In this document: positions 20,262-29,943 of the stretch, piece after piece
Position numbering within the stretch: the first letter of the stretch is position 1
How the letters are laid out: the number at the start of each line of letters is the position of its first letter
Origin: an uncultured Muribaculaceae bacterium
GTDB lineage: Bacteria > Bacteroidota > Bacteroidia > Bacteroidales > Muribaculaceae
Direction: 5' to 3'
Assembly: GCA_947174635.1 (NCBI GenBank)
Contig: CAMWJS010000005.1
Coordinates: 1-64,000, forward strand
DNA: 64,000 nucleotides
Made by a program: the position numbers and the translations under genes
The notes under the pieces: generated by a model
Seen by the model: the letters and a program-made list of their open reading frames with translations, nothing else
Databases searched by the model: none
Told to the model about the DNA's origin: nothing

Positions 20262-20876
20262 TTATTGTTCCGGTTCTTCGATTTTGTAGGGGGAGCTGTC
20301 GGGGTCGAAATTACCGCTTCGCAGGTGGGTGTATATCCTGTAGCAAGCGTAAGCGTCGAGGGCGGCGTAGCCCTGCTGGGCTTCCGTGAGTGTCTCTGCC
20401 TCCCAGTTGGTGAGACGCTGACCCTTGGAGATGCGTTCGTTGAATATCACTGCGTAGACTTTCTGAAGGGAGTTGTCGGCTATGTCGTATGCCTTGACAT
20501 AAGTCTGGAGCTCAAGCACATTCTGCGGGCTGAATGTGCCGAGTGCCGACAACGAGTGCAGGTCGTCCTTGATTGACAGGCCTACCTTAAGCACCTTCTC
20601 GCTCTCCATCAGTTCCTTTATCTCCGGCGTCAGGCCGGTGTGGTTGAGCCTTATCAGAAAACACTCGTCGGCAGTGGAAAGCTGCAGTAGCGCCACCTTG
20701 TGCGGATTGCCCTTATGAAATGAAGGTCTCGTCTCGGTGTCAAAGCCGACTATGGGCTGAGTCAGCAGATATTTTATCGCTTTACGACAGTCGAGGGGCG
20801 AGCTTATCATGATGATGCGGCCCCCGAACATCGCCTGAGGCAATTCGGCTATCGTTTCCTTTGAAATTCCTAACAT
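20262..20876 (-). CDS. 3'-5' exonuclease (RNase D-like, DEDD)
   Basis: VGFDTETRPSF exo motif I, AALDAYACYRIY exo motif III; start placed at MLGISK downstream of the promoter. Confidence 0.85.
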   Translation of the reverse strand: MLGISKETIAELPQAMFGGRIIMISSPLDCRKAIKYLLTQPIVGFDTETRPSFHKGNPHKVALLQLSTADECFLIRLNHTGLTPEIKELMESEKVLKVGLSIKDDLHSLSALGTFSPQNVLELQTYVKAYDIADNSLQKVYAVIFNERISKGQRLTNWEAETLTEAQQGYAALDAYACYRIYTHLRSGNFDPDSSPYKIEEPEQ

Positions 20877-20898
20877 TATTCTTTTTCCTTCTTTACTG

Positions 20899-20930
20899 CA
20901 AAAGTAGTCAAAATTAGACATCGCAGCAAA
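20899..20930 (-). promoter_or_regulatory. Putative Bacteroidetes promoter for the 3'-5' exonuclease gene
   Basis: Minus strand TTTG (20927-20930) - N20 - TACTTTTG (20899-20906). Confidence 0.65.
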
Positions 20931-21126
20931 ACATTATTGCTAAAAAACGCCAAAACATTGTATTTCTACTTTTTAATGAAAAATTAGCCGCGATTTAATA
21001 TTTTTAATTATCTTTGTAGGTCAAACCATGAGAAAACTTATATACCATTGTAAGAATGATTTGATATAGTATTTACATTTCCCAAGTCCGAGGGCTTGAT
21101 ATAATCTCTTAACAGACTGTATAGTA

Positions 21127-21969
21127 ATGAAATATATAGGAGCTCATGTGTCAACAGGCTCGGGGGTATCGCAGGCCCCGCTCAACGCCGGCAATATAGG
21201 CGCCAAAGCTTTCGCGCTGTTCACCCGCAACCCGTCGAGATGGAAATCCAAACCGATTTCCGACAAGGAGGCCGATCTCTTCAAGGAGAATTGCGCCCGG
21301 CTGGGATATGCGCCAGAGCATATCCTGCCCCACGACAGCTATCTTATCAATCTCGGTTCGCCCGACAAGGAGAAACTCGCCCAATCGCGCGAAGCGTTTC
21401 TCGATGAGTTCCACCGTTGCAGCCAGTTGGGGCTTACGATGCTCAACTTCCATCCCGGCTCGCACCTCAACCTTGTCGACCCCGACACCTGCCTCGCCAC
21501 AATCGCCGAGTCAATCAACATGGCGCTCGCCGATACCCCGGGCGTAAAGGCTGTGATAGAGTCGACAGCAGGCCAGGGCACGAATCTCGGCTTTTCATTC
21601 GAACAGATCAAGGCCATCATCGATGGCGTCGACGACAAATCGCGAGTAGGCGTATGCGTCGACACCTGTCATACGTTCGCTGCCGGATACGACCTTGCGT
21701 CGCCGTCGGGTTATGAAGCCACATGGCAGGAATTTGACCGGGTGATAGGCCTGGAATATCTTTGCGCTATGCACATCAACGACTCCAAGAAAGGATTGAA
21801 CTCACGCGTCGACCGCCATGCGCCGTTAGGGCAGGGGGAGCTTGGCGCGGATTTCTTCACGATGCTCGTCAACGACCCGCGCATGGACAATATCCCTCTG
21901 ATACTGGAGACTCCCGACGAAACGCTCTGGCCGAAGGAAATCGAATGGCTATACTCGCAGATACGATAG
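21127..21969 (+). CDS. nfo: Deoxyribonuclease IV (endonuclease IV)
   Basis: GAHVSTGSGVSQAPLNA, LNFHPGSHL, GVCVDTCHTFAAGYD, HINDSKKGLNSRVDRHAPLGQG. Confidence 0.97.
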   Translation: MKYIGAHVSTGSGVSQAPLNAGNIGAKAFALFTRNPSRWKSKPISDKEADLFKENCARLGYAPEHILPHDSYLINLGSPDKEKLAQSREAFLDEFHRCSQLGLTMLNFHPGSHLNLVDPDTCLATIAESINMALADTPGVKAVIESTAGQGTNLGFSFEQIKAIIDGVDDKSRVGVCVDTCHTFAAGYDLASPSGYEATWQEFDRVIGLEYLCAMHINDSKKGLNSRVDRHAPLGQGELGADFFTMLVNDPRMDNIPLILETPDETLWPKEIEWLYSQIR

Positions 21970-22051
21970 CGCTCCGTCGGAGCCATGAAATATCTTTTCA
22001 AGACATTGGAATCTAAAATAAAAATCAAATAATCATTCACATTCAATCAAC

Positions 22052-23887
22052 ATGAAAACTAAACCCGACTTAGGCTTTTGGAAGCTATGGAATCTGAGCT
22101 TCGGATTTTTTGGAGTCCAGATTGCCTACGCCCTCCAAAGTTCGCAGGTGAGCCGTATCTTCTCCACCATCGGAGCCGACCCTCACCAGTTAAGCTACTT
22201 CTGGATTCTTCCCCCTCTGATGGGATTTCTTGTTCAACCGATTATCGGATCGGCTTCCGACCGTACCTGGAACCGCTTCGGACGCCGCCTTCCCTACCTC
22301 ATCGTAGGCGCCGCCGTGGCAATTATCGTGATGTGCTTCCTCCCCAATGCCGGCAGCCTCGGGCTCACCGTCTCTGCAGCCATCACTTTCGGCCTCTTCT
22401 GCCTGATGCTGCTCGACACCTCCATCAACATGGCCATGCAGCCATTCAAAATGCTCGTCGGCGACATGGTCAACGAAAAGCAGAAAGGCCTCGCTTACTC
22501 AATACAGAGCTTCCTCTGCAACGCCGGTTCGTTCGTAGGCTATCTTGCACCCATCATCCTTGCGCTTTTCGTGAGCAACCAGGCTCCCGAAGGTGAGGTG
22601 CCTCCCACGGTGACATTCGCCTTCTATCTCGGCGCACTTATCCTTCTGCTCTGCGTGCTCTACACCTTCGCCAAGGTCAAGGAGATGCCCCCGAAATTGT
22701 ATGCCGAGTACAACGGTGTGCCCGAAGAAACCAATGAGAAGAAGGGCAACATGTTCCTACAGATGGGCAGCGCCCTGAAAACAGCCCCCGCCGTGTTCTG
22801 GACCATCGGTCTCGTGCAGTTCTTCTGCTGGAGCGGCTTCCTCTTCCTCTGGACATACTCTACCGACGCCATTGCCGGCCACGCTTTCGACTGTCCCTCC
22901 GAGCAGAAAGTATCGGGCGTTGAAATCAACGGCACCACATATTCCGACAAATATCTCTTTGCCGACGAATTGCTCGTAATCGACGACGGACGCCTCACCA
23001 TCAACGGCGTTAACATCAACGGCAACATCATTTATCCCGACAGCATCAAGAATGCCGCCGGCGAACTTGTCATCAAGGGTGGCCAGATTCACTACAAGGA
23101 CGGCGTTTCTCTCCTCAATCCGGGCGACAGCTACGGCAAAGCAGGCGACATTCTCGTCATCGACGAGGTTGAGACGATACTCACAGCCCCCGCGGCAACC
23201 GTAACCTCCCTCTCGACAATCACCCCCGACCATAAGCTCTCTACTGCCCACATCGTCGTCAAGAAAGGCGACACCTACGAGAAAGAGCAGGTCAACGAAC
23301 TTCCCTCCGCCCCCGCTGCCGAAATCTCACCCCGACACGCTACCGTGCTCAACGCCCAGTCCAAACAATATCAGGACGCCGGCGACTGGAACGGCGTTCT
23401 CTTCGCTGTTCAGGCCGTGTTTGCTGTAATATGGGCAGCCGTGCTTCCGCGATTTAAAAACCGCCGCTTCGCCTACTCCATCAGCCTTGTCATCGGTGCC
23501 GTAGGCTTCATCTCGGTTTACTTCTGCACATCCAAATGGGCGCTCACCGTGCCCTACGGACTGATGGGCTGCGGATGGGCCGCAATGCTTGCAATGCCGT
23601 TCACCATCCTCACCAACGCCCTTTCAGGCAAGAACATCGGCACTTACCTCGGTCTGTTCAACTGCACCATCTGCTTCCCGCAGATCATCGCCGCACTTCT
23701 CGGCGGTCTCGTGCTCGGCTTCTTCCCCGTTGCCGCTTCAGATACCGCACAGGCCGGCGCACCCCAGACCATATTCATGATTGTCGTAGCCGGTATCCTC
23801 ATGCTCCTCGGCGCCCTCGCCGTATGGAACATCAAGGAAATCTCGGCCGAAAAGCAGCGTGCAGCCGCTGAAGCCGCCGGTAAATAA
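22052..23887 (+). CDS. MFS (GPH/SLC45-like sugar) transporter with large insertion between putative TM7 and TM8
   Basis: SDRTWNRFGRRLPYL signature, multiple TM helices; ~168-aa hydrophilic insertion (about 22885-23390). Confidence 0.88.
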   Translation: MKTKPDLGFWKLWNLSFGFFGVQIAYALQSSQVSRIFSTIGADPHQLSYFWILPPLMGFLVQPIIGSASDRTWNRFGRRLPYLIVGAAVAIIVMCFLPNAGSLGLTVSAAITFGLFCLMLLDTSINMAMQPFKMLVGDMVNEKQKGLAYSIQSFLCNAGSFVGYLAPIILALFVSNQAPEGEVPPTVTFAFYLGALILLLCVLYTFAKVKEMPPKLYAEYNGVPEETNEKKGNMFLQMGSALKTAPAVFWTIGLVQFFCWSGFLFLWTYSTDAIAGHAFDCPSEQKVSGVEINGTTYSDKYLFADELLVIDDGRLTINGVNINGNIIYPDSIKNAAGELVIKGGQIHYKDGVSLLNPGDSYGKAGDILVIDEVETILTAPAATVTSLSTITPDHKLSTAHIVVKKGDTYEKEQVNELPSAPAAEISPRHATVLNAQSKQYQDAGDWNGVLFAVQAVFAVIWAAVLPRFKNRRFAYSISLVIGAVGFISVYFCTSKWALTVPYGLMGCGWAAMLAMPFTILTNALSGKNIGTYLGLFNCTICFPQIIAALLGGLVLGFFPVAASDTAQAGAPQTIFMIVVAGILMLLGALAVWNIKEISAEKQRAAAEAAGK

Positions 23888-24101
23888 TCTCCCTTCACCG
23901 GGCTGATTATCCCGATAACAGCGAGGCGGCATCGCTCCGCCTCTACCATACGATAAACTGCATAACAGGAGATTTGACAGTAGTACAATAAATGACAATA
24001 TTGGCCTCGCGTTAAATCTCCTGTTCTGTTAATATCATAATCACATCCATTTCTTCGTAATTATTGCAAATCCTGCATAAACAATCCAACCGATATCAGC
24101 C

Positions 24102-25148
24102 ATGAACAGAAAGCTGTTTGTCACGCTTTTGGCCGCTGTTCTGACTATTGCAATGGCCGGCTGCTCCGACGACGATGACATCGTCATAGACAATTCCCTT
24201 AAAGTCGCGCCTGAAAAATCGTTCAGACTGCTATGCTTCGGCAACTCATTCACCGAAGACGCTATGGGTTATGTCCCTATGATATTGAAACAGCTTGCCC
24301 CCGATGTCGATGTCACGATAGGCATAGCCTATATCGGCGGCTGTCCGCTGCAGCAGCACCTTGCCAATTTCCGCGGAGAGACGATTGCCGACGGAGATAA
24401 AGTGTATTCTCCGCAACGATATGTATATTACAAAAGCGAGAACGGCTCCCCGTGGGTCACGCAGCGCAATAAAGATGCCGCCGCGATACTCGCCGACAGA
24501 GAGTGGGACATGGTGACATTTCAGCAGAACGGGGAGCAGGCACATTATGAATGGTCTGAGGCAATATGGCCATATATTTGTGAACTTGAAAAGTTGACGA
24601 ATGAAAAGGCCGGCCGGGCAAGCCTCGGATGGATACTCATCCACGGTGCCTACGGAGCAAGTGATGACGGTTTTGAATACTATTGGCAGGGCGCGGCCGA
24701 CAATGCTCGGAAAACTGCCCAAGCCCTTGGATGTACAGTGTTTCCCTATGGCACAGCCGTGCAAAATCTGAGATTGAACGGATTGAAATCACTTGGCGAC
24801 GGTTCGGTCAGTAATCTCACCGTCGACAACGCTCATCTGCAGGAAGGGATAGGTTGCTATTGCGCCGCATTGACAAACGCACTGACAATATTACAGCTTG
24901 CCGGCAAGGAAGATGTCGACATAATGGATGACTTTACCGAAATCAACGAAGCCGCAGTCAGGTATATGAATGTCCCCGGGCGTAACCTCGGTAGCGGAGT
25001 AATAGGCATGACGCCAGAAAACAGATACTTGGCCAAGCTGGCAGCTCTTGCCGCAATATATGACCCCTACAACCTGACCGACCTGTCAAACGTCGGCTAT
25101 GCGCCTGCGTCATGCCGGAATGCCGCAAGTGAAGCAATCCCACAATAG
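24102..25148 (+). CDS. DUF4886 domain (SGNH-hydrolase-like) lipoprotein
   Basis: Lipobox AMAGC; FRLLCFGNSFTEDAMGYVP characteristic of DUF4886. Confidence 0.85.
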   Translation: MNRKLFVTLLAAVLTIAMAGCSDDDDIVIDNSLKVAPEKSFRLLCFGNSFTEDAMGYVPMILKQLAPDVDVTIGIAYIGGCPLQQHLANFRGETIADGDKVYSPQRYVYYKSENGSPWVTQRNKDAAAILADREWDMVTFQQNGEQAHYEWSEAIWPYICELEKLTNEKAGRASLGWILIHGAYGASDDGFEYYWQGAADNARKTAQALGCTVFPYGTAVQNLRLNGLKSLGDGSVSNLTVDNAHLQEGIGCYCAALTNALTILQLAGKEDVDIMDDFTEINEAAVRYMNVPGRNLGSGVIGMTPENRYLAKLAALAAIYDPYNLTDLSNVGYAPASCRNAASEAIPQ

Positions 25149-25273
25149 AATTGAAGAAGCAATCCCAACCTTTGTCAGATATATTTATTGAAATTGTAAA
25201 TAATTGGTGCGATATTGTGTGATTTTTTAGTGGACACTAATGTACGAAAATATCAAATGGACGTGATGTCGAA

Positions 25274-26287
25274 ATGGATACGGATACTGATACTGACATA
25301 ATGCCGTCAGAGCAAAATGATATTGTCAAAATAAATGAAACGAAAATAAATCCGTATTTTAGTTATAAATGGCGTCCCTCCGATGCGCTGAGTTTCAGAG
25401 TCGGAGCTCAGTTGTCATATACCGATAGAGCTATAAGTAATCTCAATGTCGATGACCGTCACATTGAATATACCTCTTTCCTCCCTGATTTTCTGACCTC
25501 ATGGACTCCGGTCAATAATTCAAGATTTTCTTTTATTATAACCTCGGGCAGTATAGAGCCAAAATTCGACTTGATAAATCCATTTGAGTGGCGTGTGAGC
25601 CAATACAAATATATAAAAGGAAATCTGTCACTTAAAAGCGAGCGACGTTATAATTACAAACTGGTCTATACGTATAAAGGCAATTTCTCGGTCACCTGCT
25701 ATGTCAATCAAAAAAAGAATGTAATATCATCTGTCGATAATATAATAGACAATCAGGTGTATGTGACCTATGAGAATGCCCAGAACTGTGTTGACTACGG
25801 CATCAGTCCCTCTTATTATTTCGACAGGCTTAACTGGTTGGAATTTTCAGTTGATGCATATTGTGCCTATGGCATATCAAAAGGAATCATCCCCGAAGTT
25901 GCTCGGAGAGAGACCTCCTATAAATGGGGTGGCAATATTTATGCCGGATTTGTATTCAACAAGCAACGTACATTTACCGGATATATGAGTTTTGATTATA
26001 CAGGGCGACAGCGGAATGTGGTCACAACCATCGATCCGACCTATAATTTTGCTACCGGATTGTCTCTTTATCTTCTTGATAGGAAAATGTGTCTGTCATT
26101 AGCCGGGTTAAACCTTTTTTCCTCGGCCTATAAAGGTAAATCGCATGCGTCGGGCTACACAATGAAATTCAACAATCGATATGATTATCCCACAATTTAT
26201 TTTTCATTGACTTACAAATTCAATAATCTCAAAGACTCCACTCCCCGTCGTCAGAAAACAATACGTAATATCGAACAGCGAATGTAA
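25274..26287 (+). pseudogene. C-terminal outer-membrane beta-barrel fragment (TonB-dependent-receptor-like/OMP_b-brl), 5'-truncated remnant
   Basis: Alternating beta-barrel pattern, C-terminal FSLTYKFNN, no signal peptide or plug domain; in-frame stop at 25238-25240. Confidence 0.7.
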
Positions 26288-26293
26288 TCCCTC

Positions 26294-26401
26294 TTAGAGA
26301 GTGTTTGGATTTAAATCAAATTAAGACCTCAGGATTAATTTGAAGTTTTTACTACCATTCTCTTTAATTGTTAATGCGGTTTAAATTCAAACACTCTCTT
26401 A
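26294..26401. repeat. MITE-like element with 22-bp imperfect terminal inverted repeats
   Basis: TTAGAGAGTGTTTGGATTTAAA (26294-26315) vs TTTAAATTCAAACACTCTCTTA (26380-26401), two mismatches. Confidence 0.75.
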
Positions 26402-26851
26402 CAGCACCATGAACAGTATCGGTGGGAAAGTCCCGTCTACGGTCGATATTATTTTTGAAGAATAGGCATAAGCGCCGCTATAGAGATGCTTGCCGTCAAA
26501 TGTATACAATATCTTTGACTGATAGGCGTATGCCCCCTCGTAGATATGCTTGCCGTCCCACGTATAAAGTATTTTGGAAGAATACGCATATCCACCCTGA
26601 TAGAGGTGCTTCCCGTCCCAGGTGTAGAGTATCTTGGAAGAGTAGGGATAGGCACCCTGATAGAGATGTTTTCCGTCCCATGTATATAAGATCTTTGACG
26701 AATACGTATACGCCCCCTGATAGAGGTGCTTCCCGTCCCACGAATATAGCACATTGTTGCTGTAGGCGTATGCGCCCGTATATATTTTGGTATGCGCCGA
26801 TATCGAAGCGATTGTCAATAACAACGTTATAAGCAGAAGCAGTCTTTTCAT
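26399..26851 (-). CDS. Secreted 20-aa tandem repeat protein (six repeats)
   Basis: Signal peptide followed by 6 copies of KHLYQGAYAYSSKILYTWDG-like repeats; -7-like TATCTTTG on minus strand at 26888-26895. Confidence 0.8.
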   Translation of the reverse strand: MKRLLLLITLLLTIASISAHTKIYTGAYAYSNNVLYSWDGKHLYQGAYTYSSKILYTWDGKHLYQGAYPYSSKILYTWDGKHLYQGGYAYSSKILYTWDGKHIYEGAYAYQSKILYTFDGKHLYSGAYAYSSKIISTVDGTFPPILFMVL

Positions 26852-26901
26852 CCCGGTTGAGGTATTAAGGCATTAAGGTATGGACTCCAAAGATAACGAA
26901 A

Positions 26902-26946
26902 AAATGCCCGGAAATGAAATCATTTTTAATCCATTTCCGGGCATTT
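26902..26946 (-). terminator. Intrinsic terminator candidate for the amylase gene
   Basis: 15-bp perfect stem AAATGCCCGGAAATG/CATTTCCGGGCATTT downstream of the stop codon; T-rich tail on minus strand. Confidence 0.75.
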
Positions 26947-26971
26947 CGTATGTAGAGTGATTTATATACGT

Positions 26972-29923
26972 TTATTTATACTCCCCCTTGTCTGAGTTTT
27001 TGTCATAGAGATGCCCTTTGACAAAAGTGAGATTGACTGACTGGTCACCTGCGCCGTTGTTGAATACGAGTCCGGTAGTCCCGTCGGCAACAGTGCATTT
27101 GTATATGCTGCCCGTCACAGCCTCCATATCTTTTCCAGGCCACGACGTAGCCGACGTGCCACCCCAATAGTGCACCTTCACTGTCGACCAGTTTGTCGCA
27201 CTGTTGTCGAAATACACCACACTGTCACCCGAAGGCACAGGCGGCGTCGGGCTGTCACCCGTAGAGCCGTCGGCATTGTAGGTCGCTCCGTTGACATAGT
27301 TCAGATCACCGCCTCCGGCCTTCGTGCCGCCGTTGTCGCTGATGATTATCTGAGTCGGAACCTTTCCGGCCGGAGCTTCCCAGTAATATTTGCCATCCTT
27401 CACAGTCATCTTGTCGCCCGGCCAGTTGCCGCTAACCGTGCAGTTCTCTGCATCATTCCACGCCCACACATAAGGAGTCCAGTTCTGCGTGTTGTTGAAA
27501 TAGATATACTGCTTGTCGGGATCCGGCTCCGGTCCCGGGGCGGGTTCTTCACCCTGCAAAGTGTAGGTAAAAGTCTGCACATTGCTTCCGCCCTCGTTCT
27601 CGACGTATGTCGACAGTGTCGTTGTCTCTGTAAAAGTCAGCGGCGACGAATACACCGTCGATGAAGCGTTCGCAGCGCCCGTCAGCGAATAGCGTATCGG
27701 TGTGCCGGCCGGATTGACCGACAGCGCCACAGTCACACTTTCGTTAAACACCGATGAACCCGGAGTCGCGGTCACAACCGGTTTCTGAGGCACCGGAGGC
27801 ACCGGCGGTGTCGGCGTGTCCACCTCTTCGTCGGTAATCTGTCCGTAGGCCTCCACAAGAAGCACCGGCCCTGACGCCTGCATCGTCACCTTGCCGCCCG
27901 ACACAGTCGCTGTCGTGGCCGTGTTGTAGCCGTCCATCACTTTTGCCCCGTCGGCAAAAAATCCGTTCACACTGACCGTGTAAGTCTGTCCGGCCGTAGT
28001 GTTAAGGCGTATGACCGCCGCATTGCTGTATTCTCCGTCGGTAAACCGGCGTCCGTAAGTGTCGCCTCCGAGATTGGTCTGCGTGCCTGCGCCTACTGCC
28101 GGATTGCGGCGGCGGAACTGGCCTATCAGCTGCCAGTGCTTGTTGTCGGCGTTGTCGACTGCATCCCAGTTGAAGTCGCTGCGTGTAGCCATCGACTGGT
28201 CGGGACAGCCGCTCATATATCCGCGCGATGTCTCGTCGCCGTAATATATCTGTGCGCCGCCGGGGCAGAGCAGTAACATCGTCGCCACTTTCTTCTGGTC
28301 GCCCGGACGATGCAGACCCGTATCATGCGACGATACATAGTTGAGCACCTGGCGTCCGTTGCTGCCGTTGCAGTAGTTGGCATAATACTCCCAGTCGCTT
28401 ACGCTCGGAGTGCGGCCCTGACTCCCTTCCGAACTGTTGAACGCGAAGTTGATCATCGAGTCAAACCCTCCTGACGTGAAATAGCCCGTGTCGCCGTGAT
28501 CCCAGCCAAACGCTTCGCCCGTCATCCAGAAATCATCTGTCCATCCCTTCGCATACTCATCGGCGCGTGAGCTCGAGCGCCAGCTGTTGAGGGCGCTCTT
28601 GCACGCCTGCTTCAGCTGGTTCCAGCGGCTGAGCTCCACATGCTTGGCCGTGTCACATCTGAAACCGTCGATACCGAACTCTTCCACCCAGCCTGCAAGC
28701 CACGCTACCAGATAATCGGCCGGTGCCCCTTTGCCGTCAGCGCGCCATGCATCCAGATTGGGTAGACGGTAGTCAAGATAATCGCCGCTGTTTTCCTGCT
28801 GCCATTTCATTTTAAGGAACGGAGGGATATTTACCGACGACGTTTTCTCTGTCACAACATCCGGGAGGCCGGCAAGCGACATTGTATAGTTGTCGCCACC
28901 CTCCGGTGTGAAACCTGCCGACTGTGCCCAGCTGCGGTCGCCGAAAGCACGTACCCAGCCTGACCACCAGTTCCCCCATTTGCCCTGCGTGTCGGCATTA
29001 AACGATATTGCATTGTCATCCGACCACATCGTGTATTTGCCGTTCGATGGCATCCAGCCTGCCGTAGGCGTGCCGTTGAAATTGCCGAAATCGTAGTCCA
29101 CACAGTCATCGAGAGTGCAGTAGCCCGTGTGGTTCATCACTATATCCATCACAACGCGTATGCCGCGCTTGTGTGCCTCGGTGACAAAAGTGCGGAATTC
29201 CTCCACTGTGCCCATGTTGCGGTCCATATACGTCCAGTCAAGCGCATAATAGCCGTGAAACGCATAGTGGGGGAACGCATCGTTCTTACCGCCTGTCCAG
29301 CCGTGCATCTGCTCGTAGGGCGCTGTAATCCAGATGGCGTCAACTCCCAGACGGTTCAGATAGTCAAGTTTCTCGGTCAAGCCCTTGATGTCGCCGCCGT
29401 GAAATGTGGCGTAGTCGGGCACACTGCCTTGCGGGCGCTGGCGGTGATATGGCTTGTCGTTTGTCGTGTCTCCGTTGTTGAAACGGTCGGTCAGCACGAA
29501 ATATATCGTCGCGTTCTTCCAGCTGAAATGACGTCCGCGCAACACCTGAGGGGTCTTTACATTGATGGTGTATGACCGCGATGCGCTTCCGCTGACGATA
29601 TTGTAGACAATCGTGTTCTCTCCGCCGTCGAGCGATGCCAGTGAGTGGTTGTCATATTCACGCCCGTTAACCGTGATTGTCACGATTGCGTCTGAAGCCG
29701 ACGGTGCTGCCGACAGGGTCATCAGCGACGGGTCATCAAGCTCGATGCTGTAATTGGTCGTGTTTCGGTCAAACTTTACGATATTCTGTCCGTCGACCTT
29801 GATTTCAAGCGCCGACAGCGACGGGTCACCGGTGTTTACCGCTGTTGCTGCGTTTGCCGTGACTCCACCGAGCAATATCGCGGTAGCTGCCGATAAGCGG
29901 CGGCATATTCTGTTTATATTCAT
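26972..29923 (-). CDS. GH13 alpha-amylase with a chitobiase-like beta domain and two C-terminal CBM26-like starch-binding modules
   Basis: DAIWITAPYEQ, VVMDIVMNHTGY, GFRCDTAKHVE, NYVSSHD; two C-terminal modules YIYFNNTQNWTPYVWAWN and VVYFDNSATNWSTVKVHYW. Confidence 0.9.
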   Translation of the reverse strand: MNINRICRRLSAATAILLGGVTANAATAVNTGDPSLSALEIKVDGQNIVKFDRNTTNYSIELDDPSLMTLSAAPSASDAIVTITVNGREYDNHSLASLDGGENTIVYNIVSGSASRSYTINVKTPQVLRGRHFSWKNATIYFVLTDRFNNGDTTNDKPYHRQRPQGSVPDYATFHGGDIKGLTEKLDYLNRLGVDAIWITAPYEQMHGWTGGKNDAFPHYAFHGYYALDWTYMDRNMGTVEEFRTFVTEAHKRGIRVVMDIVMNHTGYCTLDDCVDYDFGNFNGTPTAGWMPSNGKYTMWSDDNAISFNADTQGKWGNWWSGWVRAFGDRSWAQSAGFTPEGGDNYTMSLAGLPDVVTEKTSSVNIPPFLKMKWQQENSGDYLDYRLPNLDAWRADGKGAPADYLVAWLAGWVEEFGIDGFRCDTAKHVELSRWNQLKQACKSALNSWRSSSRADEYAKGWTDDFWMTGEAFGWDHGDTGYFTSGGFDSMINFAFNSSEGSQGRTPSVSDWEYYANYCNGSNGRQVLNYVSSHDTGLHRPGDQKKVATMLLLCPGGAQIYYGDETSRGYMSGCPDQSMATRSDFNWDAVDNADNKHWQLIGQFRRRNPAVGAGTQTNLGGDTYGRRFTDGEYSNAAVIRLNTTAGQTYTVSVNGFFADGAKVMDGYNTATTATVSGGKVTMQASGPVLLVEAYGQITDEEVDTPTPPVPPVPQKPVVTATPGSSVFNESVTVALSVNPAGTPIRYSLTGAANASSTVYSSPLTFTETTTLSTYVENEGGSNVQTFTYTLQGEEPAPGPEPDPDKQYIYFNNTQNWTPYVWAWNDAENCTVSGNWPGDKMTVKDGKYYWEAPAGKVPTQIIISDNGGTKAGGGDLNYVNGATYNADGSTGDSPTPPVPSGDSVVYFDNSATNWSTVKVHYWGGTSATSWPGKDMEAVTGSIYKCTVADGTTGLVFNNGAGDQSVNLTFVKGHLYDKNSDKGEYK

Positions 29924-29943
29924 TTCTTCTGATTCGTTATTCG

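Noticed and set aside
26430-26760. 60-nt DNA periodicity considered as CRISPR or minisatellite
   Set aside because: It is coding: six in-frame 20-aa protein repeats with synonymous variation.
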